Source of the DNA: Planctomycetaceae bacterium
GTDB taxonomy: Bacteria > Planctomycetota > Planctomycetia > Pirellulales > Thermoguttaceae
Assembly: GCA_012719125.1 (NCBI GenBank)
Contig: JAAYAY010000378.1
Location: 115,345 to 179,344, forward strand
DNA length: 64,000 nt
Direction of reading: 5' to 3'
Shown: piece by piece, positions 50,891-59,820 of the stretch
Position numbering within the stretch: the first letter of the stretch is position 1
How the letters are laid out: every line of letters begins with the position of its first letter
Position numbers and translations under genes: made by a program
Notes under the pieces: model-generated
Database searches by the model: none
Told to the model about the DNA's origin: nothing
Seen by the model: only the letters and a program-made list of their open reading frames with translations

Positions 50891-51115
50891 TTACCCGGCG
50901 ATACACAACGCCATCTGGTCCAGCCGTCTGCGGGCGATTTGGCAGAATTCCGGCAAAATGTCGATGCCATAATAATTCCGGCCGAGACGCTTAGCGGCGA
51001 CGAGGGTGGTGCCGCTTCCGGCGAAGTTGTCCAGGACGGTTCCCTGTTGTCGGCAGAATCGCCGGACCAGACGTTCGGTTTGGGGTGAGTACAGGTAGGT
51101 GAGCGGGACCGATTC
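50891..51115 (-). pseudogene. C-terminal remnant of a fourth DNA methyltransferase
   Basis: 74 codons ending at TAA 50891: SVPLTYLYSPQTERLVRRFC, RQQGTVLDNFAGSGTTLVAA, KRLGRNYYGIDILPEFCQIA, RRRLDQMA. It holds the motif-I-like FAGSGTT and the NYYGIDI strand of amino-methyltransferases, but no motif IV and no start. It begins at the very stop codon of the adjacent methyltransferase in another frame and differs from that gene's own C-terminus. It is thus a relic of a separate gene. Confidence 0.75.
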
Positions 51116-52559
51116 AATCGCCGTCGAGCCCCCGCCTCAAAGCGTTCGGAAACCTGGGCAAATGCTCCAACAAATACTCCCGCTTCTGCTCGATCAGGCA
51201 GAATTCCCGTCCAAGATTCCGGGCGGCAAGCCCTGTCGTGCCCGTGCCTGCAAAAACGTCCAGAACTACGTCACCGACGAAGGAGTAGTAACGGACGATC
51301 CGCTCGGCAAGCTCCAAGGGAAACACGGCCGGATGAATGGGACTCTTTGCTGGCGAGATGCTCCAGATGTTGGTTCGTTCGTAGCCGTCAGCGATCTTGG
51401 ACGCCTTGCGTGTTTCAACATCCACATCGGCGATCAGGTCATCGATCAGCTTCGACGACTTCTTGCGGTACACATGGACGTATTCCACGACGGGGACCGG
51501 TTTGTAGGCGAGCGGGTTTCGGTCGGCGGCAAACCGCTTTCCCCTCTGTCCACCAGCACCATCAGGCTTCTTCCAGATGATATCATCAACGAACTCATAC
51601 CCTTCCTGGACGAAGATCGGATGGATGTCGAGATGGAGGGGCAGCCGGATCGACTGCTCGTTCCTGGACCGTCTCGGCGACAGCACCGGGGCAATTACCA
51701 CCACGAAGAACCTCCCATCGGCTAAGACTCGGTGGCACTTTCGGATGATTGTCCGCAGGAAGTCCAGGTACTGGTCGTAGGATTGGTAGGAGGCGTACTC
51801 AGGCCGGGCGTTGAAGTACGGGGGAGACGTGCAGACGAGCCCAACGGACTCGTCGGCCAGTCGGTCCAGTTCCACGAGCGAATCTCCGCAGATGATCGTC
51901 GAGTTCTGCCCGCCGCCCACGGCGATGTCTGGGATTTCCGGCTGTGGCTTGCTCAGTGCTGTTTCTCCCTGCTGTAGGAGTCTCAGCCATCGAAACGCCC
52001 CATCCACCTTCCCGGCCCGGTCCATGTACTCCACAAGTCGTCCATATTTGGCCGGGGCGTGGCGGGCAGCAAGCACGATCTTCTTGGCGTTGCGATAGCT
52101 CTGTCGGTTTCCGAATCCAGAACGGTCAGCGGCGATCTGATCCGTTCTCCGTCCCTGGCAATCGTCAAAATCTTGACACTTGCCACCGACGTACTGATTG
52201 CCGTGATCGCCACCACGTCGCCCTCCGAGGCGTGCCTCGATGTCGAGCCCGATGGCAACTCGCTCTGACAGCGTGTACTGCTTGTGGAGCGTGTTGGCGG
52301 CAATTTGACCATCCAGGATACTGGCGACATCGACGATACGGGCGGGAATTGTCGTCCAATTCAGCACATCCCGGCACGCAGACAACCGCCGATAGCCGAA
52401 CACGAGTTCCCGTTTCGAAGTGACGCCGATGGGTTGCAGAAGCCCTTGACGGATCGACTCGGCAAGTTCTGTCAGGTCGCCCAGGTCGTTGCGGAACTGC
52501 TTGCCGATCTTGATGACGCTGATGTTGAGGTTGATGATGTTCTCCGGCATGGGAATCAT
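51114..52559 (-). CDS. ParB-domain / DNA N4-cytosine or N6-adenine methyltransferase fusion (1)
   Basis: 481 residues from ATG 52559 (GGAGAAGACA upstream). Residues 8-100 form a ParB/Srx-like domain: ISVIKIGKQFRNDLGDLTEL, LLQPIGVTSKRELVFGYRRL and ARIVDVASIL. The catalytic half has motif IV GLVCTSPPYFNARPEYASY near residue 244, DIIWKKPDGAG, and motif I VLDVFAGTGTTGLAARNLGR near the end, so the motif order is the beta type. SPPY is most common in N4-cytosine enzymes. It probably modifies element or host DNA; recognition sequence unknown. Last intact gene of the leftward operon. Confidence 0.85.
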   Translation of the reverse strand: MIPMPENIINLNISVIKIGKQFRNDLGDLTELAESIRQGLLQPIGVTSKRELVFGYRRLSACRDVLNWTTIPARIVDVASILDGQIAANTLHKQYTLSERVAIGLDIEARLGGRRGGDHGNQYVGGKCQDFDDCQGRRTDQIAADRSGFGNRQSYRNAKKIVLAARHAPAKYGRLVEYMDRAGKVDGAFRWLRLLQQGETALSKPQPEIPDIAVGGGQNSTIICGDSLVELDRLADESVGLVCTSPPYFNARPEYASYQSYDQYLDFLRTIIRKCHRVLADGRFFVVVIAPVLSPRRSRNEQSIRLPLHLDIHPIFVQEGYEFVDDIIWKKPDGAGGQRGKRFAADRNPLAYKPVPVVEYVHVYRKKSSKLIDDLIADVDVETRKASKIADGYERTNIWSISPAKSPIHPAVFPLELAERIVRYYSFVGDVVLDVFAGTGTTGLAARNLGREFCLIEQKREYLLEHLPRFPNALRRGLDGD

Positions 52560-52608
52560 TGTCTTCTCCTTCCCGTCAACTGCGTGTCGCATCTGTACAT
52601 TCCACGCT

Positions 52609-53508
52609 CTACGGCGAAACCAGAACCGATTGCCCGCACTGAACATCGTGATCCCGATCACTCGGCAGGAAGTAGTGCGGTAGCAGATCGGACACTCTAA
52701 AGACCAGGATTTCCACGGTGTCGTTGACGCCTTTGAAAACCCCACGTGGCAACGAAATGATGCTGGTGATCGGCGGCCATTCGTCCCGGCACCATCTCCA
52801 GTCGTGGCTGCTGGCGTAGCTGCCCAGTCGGACCCTGTGGGTGCAGAAGATGACAACGGGCGTGGTCTGCGGCACAACCATTAGGATTCGCCGCAGGAAT
52901 TCTTTTTCTTTTCCGAAGGGTGGATTGCAGAGCACGAGGTCGGCGTGAATCGAATCGGGACACTTAAAGAAGTCGTTGCCGAAGGCCAGTTCGTATTCGA
53001 TGACCGTTGCTATGCCCCGCCAGGGAAGGCTGAGGGCTCCGTTGCCGCTCGCCACATCCAGGACTATCTTCGGGCGAAGCGGGGACAGCAGATTGAAGAG
53101 GAATTGAGCAACGTGGGGTGGCGTGTACACGATCCCGTGTTCGGGGCTTTGCTTGCCTGTTTGAAGGATGGCCGCACGGTCGCTGAGGGACAATTCCAGG
53201 GGTTCATGTTCATCATCACCCCCCTGATGGTCAGTGTTCGCACGGTCGCCACCCGGTTTGGCTAGTTGCCGGATCGTGGCGGCGTAGAGATCGGCTTGCC
53301 AAGGAGGAAGACGGCTCCCGCAATGGCCGCATTGGAGCGACTGGACTTCCCGCCCGCACTTGGGACATCGCACGATTTGATCGTCGAGGTCCAACGACGG
53401 GGCGGGAGGTCGCCTGTCCTGGCGGTCAGGTCTCTTGGGCTGCGATTTTCCCGTGGTTCCACCGCTGCCGTGTTGGATTTCACTGATCTTGATTTCGACG
53501 GTTTGCAT
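52609..53508 (-). CDS. N6-adenine-type DNA methyltransferase with zinc ribbon
   Basis: 299 residues from ATG 53508, chosen because AGGAG lies nine bases upstream; the longer frame overlaps the neighbour. It starts VEIKISEIQHGSG, the same leader as the ParB-methylase upstream, although no ParB domain follows. A zinc ribbon (VRCPKCGREVQSLQCGHCGS) is at residues 47-67. The core has GIVYTPPHVAQFLFNLL, motif I VLDVASGNGALSLP and motif IV LVLCNPPFGKEKEF. NPPF suggests N6-adenine methylation in the TaqI/HsdM manner. Confidence 0.82.
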   Translation of the reverse strand: MQTVEIKISEIQHGSGGTTGKSQPKRPDRQDRRPPAPSLDLDDQIVRCPKCGREVQSLQCGHCGSRLPPWQADLYAATIRQLAKPGGDRANTDHQGGDDEHEPLELSLSDRAAILQTGKQSPEHGIVYTPPHVAQFLFNLLSPLRPKIVLDVASGNGALSLPWRGIATVIEYELAFGNDFFKCPDSIHADLVLCNPPFGKEKEFLRRILMVVPQTTPVVIFCTHRVRLGSYASSHDWRWCRDEWPPITSIISLPRGVFKGVNDTVEILVFRVSDLLPHYFLPSDRDHDVQCGQSVLVSP

Positions 53509-53605
53509 GTTGTGCATCTCCTGGGTGAGGAATTGGTCTGCGTTAGGTGCAGACCCCGACCGGGCCGGGATCTGCGTTGGGAAGTTGGGAAGAGGGCCGA
53601 GAAAA

Positions 53606-54919
53606 TCACGCTGCGGTTGCAGTAGCTGCTTCCAGAGCGAGACGCTCCTGGCCCTTAAGAACGGCTGCCTTGTCGATGTCGCAGCCAACAAAACGTCGGC
53701 CGAGAAGATGGCAGGCGATGGCGGTCGTGAAGCCGCCGCCGCAGGGATCGACAACAAGGTCGCCCGGTTGAGAAAGGTCATCAACCAGCTTCTTCACTTC
53801 CGCAAGTGGCTGCTGCCACTCATGCCAGTCCTTCTCGCTCTCCTCCACATGCGAAACGTCACTCCATGGCCCCAACTTCCGTAGGTCACCCTTGGAGAAG
53901 ATTAGGATCGGCTTCCACTTGCTGGTTATTCGTTGCTTCTGGTCCAGGTGGACGACGTTGGCGACAAGCTCCCACACGGAGGCGATCACCCACCGGTAAC
54001 GCAGCGTGGTAGCAAGTGCCGAGATGACTTCCGGCAGCCAGTATTGACCGCAGTGAGTCACGAATAGCCCGCCCGGCACAAGCACCCTACCGGCGAAGTC
54101 TGCCAATTCCGACACCTCCGGCAGGAAGCCCTTCCCGTAAGGGATGTCGGTGCAGATCAACTGAACCGATTCCGGTGCAACCCCTGCGGTCTGCTCAAGC
54201 TGCTGGAATGGGCAGTGATAAAGCCGGATCGCATCTGCGGTTTTCGGCATCAACAACTGTCGCTGGAGGATCGCTTTCCGTTCTTCTTCCCACCGGATGC
54301 GGCCGAGCCATTTCAAGACTCCACGGCCTTCCATTTTCTCGCCGTTGATGGGCTTGCTGATGCAAGCTCGCTGCTCATCGGGACTGGCGTCCGCCAGCAC
54401 TGCGGCAGCACTGACGGAGACCGCCCCCCGGTCCATGGCTTCCACGAGTTCCGGGACGCCCTTTTCGACCACGGCCTTGGCCCGGCTGTATCCGTCCTTG
54501 CCGCCGAGGCCAACCCGCTTTGCCGCCTCATCGACGGTGAGCGTTTCATCATCGCATTTGCGTGCTTGATCCGACCGCCGGTCCCCGCCGTGGGTGAAGC
54601 TACGGAGTGCATCTACGATGGCGACCAGTTCGCTGGGCGTGAAGTCCTTCCGCATGGTGTTCTCGGTCAGTTGGCCGTGCAGCACCGACTGTACATCGAC
54701 GATGCGGGCGGGAATGGTGTCACGGCCGAGCACATCCCGATATGCCCGCAGCCGCCGCTCACCGAACACCAGTTCGTAGTCCGGCGTGATGCCGATGGGC
54801 TGGAGCAGGCCAGTCTCTTCCATGGACTGGGCGAGGGCCTCCATGTCGCCCATGTCCTTGCGGTGGCGGCTGCCGAGTTGGATTTCACTGATCTTGGCTT
54901 CGATGATGTGCTGGTTCAT
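53606..54919 (-). CDS. ParB-domain / DNA methyltransferase fusion (2)
   Basis: 437 residues from ATG 54919. ParB-like residues 1-95 are KISEIQLGSRHRKDMGDMEA, LLQPIGITPDYELVFGERRL and ARIVDVQSVLHGQLTENTMR; this is a paralogue of fusion 1. A KorB/Spo0J-like helical middle (TVDEAAKRVGLGGKDGYSRA) follows. The methylase half has motif IV QLICTDIPYGKGFLPE near residue 257 and motif I LVVDPCGGGFTTAIACHLLG near residue 390. DIPY is a rare variant of DPPY. Activity is plausible but not assured. Confidence 0.84.
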   Translation of the reverse strand: MNQHIIEAKISEIQLGSRHRKDMGDMEALAQSMEETGLLQPIGITPDYELVFGERRLRAYRDVLGRDTIPARIVDVQSVLHGQLTENTMRKDFTPSELVAIVDALRSFTHGGDRRSDQARKCDDETLTVDEAAKRVGLGGKDGYSRAKAVVEKGVPELVEAMDRGAVSVSAAAVLADASPDEQRACISKPINGEKMEGRGVLKWLGRIRWEEERKAILQRQLLMPKTADAIRLYHCPFQQLEQTAGVAPESVQLICTDIPYGKGFLPEVSELADFAGRVLVPGGLFVTHCGQYWLPEVISALATTLRYRWVIASVWELVANVVHLDQKQRITSKWKPILIFSKGDLRKLGPWSDVSHVEESEKDWHEWQQPLAEVKKLVDDLSQPGDLVVDPCGGGFTTAIACHLLGRRFVGCDIDKAAVLKGQERLALEAATATAA

Positions 54920-55057
54920 AGGGTGGTCCTTTTGTCGTTTGCGGAAATGTGGAATTCTGGAAAACTGGAGGCGGACTCCGACCCCATGGACCGGCACAGG
55001 GCCGGAGGAATCACTGGGAAGTTACGAGGTGGAGGGGATCAGGCCGCCTGCGGGCAA

Positions 55058-55999
55058 CTACAGCCAAACGACGCCCGCATCGTCCTTCTTGATTGCCCGG
55101 CGGTCCTTGTCGGCCAAACCGGAGGGGTAAAGCAAGAACCGCAGCTTCTCCGTGGTCATGTGCGTCCGCATGGATTGCTGGATGCTCTGGAAGAGGGCCA
55201 CCACGTACTGCGACCACACCGTCCGTTTGCGGATTGCCGAGATTGAGTCAGCCTCGGCCAGAAAGCCTGCGTCCCGAAGCACCTGCTCGGTGAGGGTCAG
55301 ACTGTTCCCACGGGCGTTGATGGCCTCGGAAAACACCTCCTCCGCTCCGCAGTCCTTCACGAACTGCACCAACTCGTCGATCTGAGCCGGTGCGTCAGCA
55401 ATGCCGGGCAGCAAGGGGCACAGCATCCCGTAGGTCCGCAGGCCCAGCTTGTGGGCCTTTCTGAGTGCCGCCATCCGCTCCGACACCGGTGAAGCGTGAG
55501 GCTCGACGACGGCCAGCACGTGGTCCTTGTCCGGCGTGCCGGTCAGGCTGAGCCCTACGATCACCCGCTCCCGATGCTTGCGGATCAAATCGAAGTCATC
55601 GGCGACGGCGGCGTTCTTGGTCAAAACCCGCACCGTCCAGCCGGGTTCGGCCAGGATGGCTTCGAGGCATCGTCTGCCGAGGTGAAGTTCCTGGGCTTCA
55701 GGAGCCCAGGCATCCACCGTGGTGCAAATCTGGACCAATCCCTTCCGCCGCAGTCGCTTGGCGTCCTCGGCCACCCTCTCCGGGATGCTGGGGTCCACGA
55801 TGGAATAGCCAGTGTCGAAGGCTTTGCGTCCAAGTTCCTGGAATGCCGTATGGCAACGGAGCATCGCCCGACTGGAACAATAAGTGCAGTCATGACCGCA
55901 TCGCAGTCCGACGTTGACGGCGTATTCGGCCAATCCCTTCTTCTCGAATTCTGGCGAGCGGTGGATGCCGCCGCCCAAGGTGTAGGTGAAGTTCTTCAT
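55058..55999 (-). CDS. Radical SAM protein, spore-photoproduct-lyase-like
   Basis: 313 residues from ATG 55999. The cluster motif CGHDCTYCSS gives C34-x3-C38-x2-C41. EYAVNVGLRCGHDCTYCSSR, VQICTTVDAWAPEAQELHLG, TVRVLTKNAAVADDFDLI and VIVGLSLTGTPDKDHVLAVV are typical of the SplB/COG1533 group. That group includes DNA photoproduct repair enzymes and many of unknown substrate. Placement between methylase genes raises the chance of a nucleic-acid substrate, which is inference. Confidence 0.85.
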   Translation of the reverse strand: MKNFTYTLGGGIHRSPEFEKKGLAEYAVNVGLRCGHDCTYCSSRAMLRCHTAFQELGRKAFDTGYSIVDPSIPERVAEDAKRLRRKGLVQICTTVDAWAPEAQELHLGRRCLEAILAEPGWTVRVLTKNAAVADDFDLIRKHRERVIVGLSLTGTPDKDHVLAVVEPHASPVSERMAALRKAHKLGLRTYGMLCPLLPGIADAPAQIDELVQFVKDCGAEEVFSEAINARGNSLTLTEQVLRDAGFLAEADSISAIRKRTVWSQYVVALFQSIQQSMRTHMTTEKLRFLLYPSGLADKDRRAIKKDDAGVVWL

Positions 56000-56012
56000 G
56001 TGTGTTCTCCTT

Positions 56013-57131
56013 TCAGGTGAGGTTGGTAGTTCTGTCTCGCAACGGGGCAAAGACCTCTCGGTCAATTTGGACGACCTGCGGCACCCCGTTGTCGTGGAAC
56101 CATTTGATCAAGCTCCAGTCCTGACTTTGAAAAAGCTTGTAGGCATCAAGCTCGGCCACTTTCTCAAGTCGAGTCCGTTTCTCGGCCCACGGCAGGGAGG
56201 AGCGGACTAGGAGGCCATACTCCGGTGTGCATTTGTAACCCGGAAACAGAAACGTCTTGGCCTTGATGAAGTCCCCCTCGATAACTGCCGGGCAATAGCC
56301 GACTCGGTAGTACGGCTGTCCCGCCTTTGAGTCCAGGTTTTCTTCGCCAAGCACCTGATCGACGTAACATTCTTGGATGAAGCCTTTGTGGCACCTGTCG
56401 AAAAAGGTGAATCCCAACTGGCCGCCGTACAAATCGCTGCGTTCGAAGTACACGCACTGCTCGAAGAAAGCGAAGAGATCACCAAGGGCAGCGTAGTTCC
56501 ACTTCCAACGAGGCTTGATCCTTCCACAGACTTGCCTAATGGCGTGATCTGAAAAGGCCACGATCTTTGGACTGCCGTCGATCTCCACTGTCGGCTTGCG
56601 GCTGGAGTAATAGACCGTGCCGCCCGATCCCTTGGCCTTCAAGAGGCTGCGGACGATCACCAAGATGGACTGGCGGCAAGGGACTGTCCCGAAATCGCTG
56701 AATGGCAGGAAGTTGTGACGTGCGTTTTCTGGAATGCGACTCAGGACCACCTGCCCCAGGTTGAATAGCCAACTCGTCAGCGGGATTTGCCCCAACTCTT
56801 GTCCTGCCTCGGCAGCCTCCAGGTGCAGGGCGGTAAAACATTCATCGACCGCTCTCTTTCCGTCCCGTTTCAGTATCCGATAGAGTTCCTGTTGCCAGGG
56901 TGGGAAGATCGTGCGATCCTCGAAGTTGATCGTTGCCACTGCCTGCTTGACCAGTTGCACAAAGGCCGGATCGGCACCCGTCGTGTCGAAACGGAATTCG
57001 GGATACTTGAGACGGTACTGCCTCTTCCGCTCATGCTCCCGCCGTCGCTGCTCTTGAACATGCCTGCGACGTTTGATGTCTTCTTCCCGCCTCTTGCGTT
57101 TCTTCAGTTGTCTTGCTTGCTTCGATGTCAT
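56013..57131 (-). CDS. Hypothetical protein with basic coiled N-terminus
   Basis: 372 residues. The first 45 are nearly all Lys/Arg/Glu/Gln (KQARQLKKRKRREEDIKRRR), a probable coiled or nucleic-acid-binding helix. The rest is an alpha/beta region with LFNLGQVVLSRIPENARHNF, VVAFSDHAIRQVCGRIKPRW-like IVAFSDHAIRQVCGRIKPRW and AFFEQCVYFERSDLYGGQLG. SDHAIRQVCGR recalls conserved His/Arg motifs of unknown families. 13 bases from the radical SAM gene in the same operon. Confidence 0.62.
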   Translation of the reverse strand: MTSKQARQLKKRKRREEDIKRRRHVQEQRRREHERKRQYRLKYPEFRFDTTGADPAFVQLVKQAVATINFEDRTIFPPWQQELYRILKRDGKRAVDECFTALHLEAAEAGQELGQIPLTSWLFNLGQVVLSRIPENARHNFLPFSDFGTVPCRQSILVIVRSLLKAKGSGGTVYYSSRKPTVEIDGSPKIVAFSDHAIRQVCGRIKPRWKWNYAALGDLFAFFEQCVYFERSDLYGGQLGFTFFDRCHKGFIQECYVDQVLGEENLDSKAGQPYYRVGYCPAVIEGDFIKAKTFLFPGYKCTPEYGLLVRSSLPWAEKRTRLEKVAELDAYKLFQSQDWSLIKWFHDNGVPQVVQIDREVFAPLRDRTTNLT

Positions 57132-57179
57132 GGTGGCACCTCGGTTGCTATTGATTGATGGATGACTGGGTTCACTGGA

Positions 57180-58094
57180 TCAGGCCGCCTGCGGCTCAGC
57201 CTGGATCTCTTTGAGCCTGTTGTAGAACGTGGACGACTTGAGACCCGATGCTTCGATCTGGGCGTGCCGATCATTGGGGTGCTGCCGCACGGATTCCCGG
57301 ACCCGTTGCCGCTGACGTTCCATGTCTTCCTGTTTGCTGCGGGGGACGAATGGCTCCCCGGCCGTCTTATGCAGGCTGGTGCGAATCAAATCTCGCCATG
57401 TCGTCTGCGACCGTCCGTGCTTGTACTGGCGGTAGTCCTGCCACCCCTTCGTCAAATGGCGAAGGTCGAGCCGCAGGTCGTACTGGCGGGTTTCCGAGAT
57501 GATGAACTCGGCCACTTCGGCACATTCATCGGCGGTGAGGTCCATGAAGCCTTTGGCGGCCAGATATCGGATGAAGGCCGCCAGTTCGTCATCGGTCGGC
57601 TCATGCTCCAGGACGACGATCCGGCTGCCGAGAGCATGGGCCAATCGGTCGCACCGCATGGGGACGTTGGAGATGGCGATGATGGCCCCGGAGAACGGGA
57701 CGGAGAGATCCTTGTCCTTCGTTTTGTAGGTGATCGTGCGGGGCTTGCCCGGCCTGCCATCCAACGCCGCCAGCAGGATCTCCATGGCTTGCTCGTTCTT
57801 GAAGACCGATGTGATGTCATCCAAAACGGTCACATGGTCCCGATGTTCGTCGAGGAGGCAGAACAGCCCGTAGGGGGACATGCGGGCGTTGTTGCAGAGG
57901 CTTGGGCGTTCCAGCCGCCCAAGTTCCTCCATGACGGTGTAGGTCTTGGATGTGCCGGGGCGGCCGACGAGGTAGCAGCCGGTGTGGTAGTTGTGGGCCA
58001 CCGAGGACACCCGGTCACGGATGATCTGGAGCTTGCGTTCGAATTCCTGGAAGAGTTGCTGTTCGTCGGATGGGAAGGCGATGGAGTTGTTCAT
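57180..58094 (-). CDS. AAA+ ATPase with C-terminal helix-turn-helix
   Basis: 304 residues from ATG 58094 with AAGGA upstream. Walker A GRPGTSKT is at residues 44-51, Walker B-like HVTVLDDI at 87-94, sensor-like GAIIAISNVPMRCDRL and an Arg in GSRIVVLEHEPTDDE. The C-terminus HAQIEASGLKSSTFYNRLKE is an HTH. Helicase-loader or partition-like roles are possible. It is the first gene of the leftward seven-gene operon. The divergent side carries the noncoding region at 58095. Confidence 0.8.
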   Translation of the reverse strand: MNNSIAFPSDEQQLFQEFERKLQIIRDRVSSVAHNYHTGCYLVGRPGTSKTYTVMEELGRLERPSLCNNARMSPYGLFCLLDEHRDHVTVLDDITSVFKNEQAMEILLAALDGRPGKPRTITYKTKDKDLSVPFSGAIIAISNVPMRCDRLAHALGSRIVVLEHEPTDDELAAFIRYLAAKGFMDLTADECAEVAEFIISETRQYDLRLDLRHLTKGWQDYRQYKHGRSQTTWRDLIRTSLHKTAGEPFVPRSKQEDMERQRQRVRESVRQHPNDRHAQIEASGLKSSTFYNRLKEIQAEPQAA

Positions 58095-58771
58095 GTTCTG
58101 GTTTCCTTGAGCTTGGATTGCATGTGTAACACACACTGGACGCACCCTCTTCGCCACCTTCTGTGCCGAGTGTGCATAGTGCCACACAGAAGGTTTGACT
58201 ATTCGGAAAACGGGCCGCTTAGATGGTCCGAAGACCAGCGTCCCAAAGATGTGCTGATCGATGGATCAGCAGGTATCGGGCCGCCAGTTCCGGCAACCTT
58301 GCGGCTTGTGTCCCAAGCCTGATGTGGTCATGGTGTGGTCTTAGCTCCGTATCACGGATTGGTACGTGCCTTCTCAGTGGATGCCCCGCTGAAAAAGTCC
58401 GCCCTATTGTACACGGCAAATTTCGAAACGTAAACCAAAAACGGTAGACTGAGTTTGCGGCGGGATAGTGAAAATCAAATACCAGGGGTCTCCAGAGTCG
58501 TCTAATATAATTCTGATTCATTCTGCGTGATCCTGAGCGATCTGGCGGGGTTCCCCAGAATGGATGGTGCCTAAAGATTTTCGGAATTTCTTGTTTGCCT
58601 CGCACCGAGAGCGAGTGCCGATGAGCCATGGCGGACGGTGTTTCATCTCGGAATCAACTTTCCAAGTCGTGCAAATGCACGAGTCGGAGCATAGTCTCGG
58701 CCGTTATCGACCGAGACCATGCCTCCCGACCACGATCACCACGCCGATAGCTCAGCAGCGTCCGTCCGGCA
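58095..58771. other. 677-base non-coding region upstream of the AAA+ operon
   Basis: No credible gene. Features seen: TGTGTTACACA at about 58126, the inverted repeat CCTTCTGTG/CACAGAAGG at 58157/58185, and GCAAATTTCGAAACG at 58416, which matches 14 of 15 bases of the repeat arm at 48602. AT-rich ATAATTCTGATTCATTCTGC lies near 58505. It may hold promoters for the operon or a second copy of the element's repeat signal. Confidence 0.5.
58157..58193. promoter_or_regulatory. 9-bp perfect inverted repeat upstream of the AAA+ operon
   Basis: CCTTCTGTG at 58157-58165 and CACAGAAGG at 58185-58193 with a 19-base spacer. It sits 63 bases upstream of ATG 58094, a suitable position for an operator. The HTH regulator at 59951 is a candidate ligand, by position only. 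Confidence 0.5.
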
Positions 58772-59692
58772 TCAAGCGGCCCGGCAGAGTATCTTGAATC
58801 GGTCGGGAGCCCAATCCAGCAGTGTCCGTTCCTTCTCCTTCATCTTCTTCCGGCTGAGGGTGCCTTCCTTGAGGCCACGGAGGCCGGAGATGAAAAGGCT
58901 GGGAGCCCCATTGGGGTCGGTCATCCAGACTTCGAAGTTCTCCAGGTCCGCACCGTCCGCCAGCACACTGAAGGCGTTTGATAGCTCGGCTTCGATGTAG
59001 CGAAGTTGGAAGGCAGTGGACTTTGGAGTCGGAGTGAAGGGCAGATCCAAAGGAAAGGTATGCCAGCATTCGCCGACGACGGAGAGGCAATCGTCTTCGT
59101 GTTCTGCGTCCACCAACATGTACTCGTCGAAACCTCCGAAAACCGAGTCGAGCAGTCCGTACTCGGCGTCCTCGAAGTCGAAGTCTTCGTCGTTGATGTC
59201 GTAGCCGTAGTCCGAAATGGCGGCGGTTGACCGGACGACGAACCGGAAAGGTTGGACTGGTTGTTCGCCGAAGACTTGCGAGGCGAGGCGGTCGTTCAAG
59301 GCGTCGGCTTCGGCCTTGGTGTAGCGGCCTTCTCGGACGGCCAGCAGGCCGGTGACGAACAAGCCGGGCTGTTTGGTCTGCGGATCGACAATCCAGGCAT
59401 GGAAGTCTGCCCCGGCAGGGAGGTAATCTCCGGCACGGGAACGGATCTGTTGAAGCAGTTCGCCCAGTTGGCGAGCCGAACTGCGGTTGCCCGGCGTGAA
59501 TGGAAGGGACAGGCCCACGGAGATCCGGGGCTGGGTGGTGTAGTCGGCATTTTCGCCGATGTTCGCCACGAAACGGACCAAGCACGCCACAAAGGCATGA
59601 TGATTGGGAGCAATGGGGCGTGTCGGCCGACGCTGGGCCACAGAAAGGTGCTTCGGGGAGGTGGACTTCTTGGCTTGAGCGAGCTTCTTCAT
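58772..59692 (-). CDS. Hypothetical acidic protein with duplicated segments
   Basis: 306 residues from ATG 59692 (GGAGACCTGAG upstream). Basic start KLAQAKKSTSPKHLSVAQRR, then two similar halves: SVGLSLPFTPGNRSSARQL with FHAWIVDPQTKQPGLFVTGL, and FPLDLPFTPTPKSTAFQLRY with FEVWMTDPNGAPSLFISGLR. Each half pairs a DLPFTP-like strand with a W-x-x-D-P segment, so an internal duplication is likely. The linker is strongly acidic (DINDEDFDFEDAEYG). Function unknown. Confidence 0.65.
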   Translation of the reverse strand: MKKLAQAKKSTSPKHLSVAQRRPTRPIAPNHHAFVACLVRFVANIGENADYTTQPRISVGLSLPFTPGNRSSARQLGELLQQIRSRAGDYLPAGADFHAWIVDPQTKQPGLFVTGLLAVREGRYTKAEADALNDRLASQVFGEQPVQPFRFVVRSTAAISDYGYDINDEDFDFEDAEYGLLDSVFGGFDEYMLVDAEHEDDCLSVVGECWHTFPLDLPFTPTPKSTAFQLRYIEAELSNAFSVLADGADLENFEVWMTDPNGAPSLFISGLRGLKEGTLSRKKMKEKERTLLDWAPDRFKILCRAA

Positions 59693-59800
59693 CTCAGGTC
59701 TCCGCAGGTTCACTTATTCACTTAGCCCCCATTTCTGGAGGCCACCCGACTCCGTTGTCAGGGTCGATGACGCCGTGTGGTGTCCGTGTATCTCCCGATG

Positions 59801-59820
59801 TGTCTCAACTTGTCTCAACT
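59801..59820. promoter_or_regulatory. Two perfect tandem copies of TGTCTCAACT
   Basis: TGTCTCAACT at 59801-59810 is repeated exactly at 59811-59820, between the divergent 306-residue gene and the HTH regulator. TTATTCT follows at 59824. Tandem decamers one helical turn apart are typical operator geometry for an HTH protein. Confidence 0.6.

Noticed and set aside
58219..58629. 136-residue minus-strand ORF in the non-coding gap
   Set aside because: No start signal and a low-complexity His/Arg pattern typical of a shadow frame.
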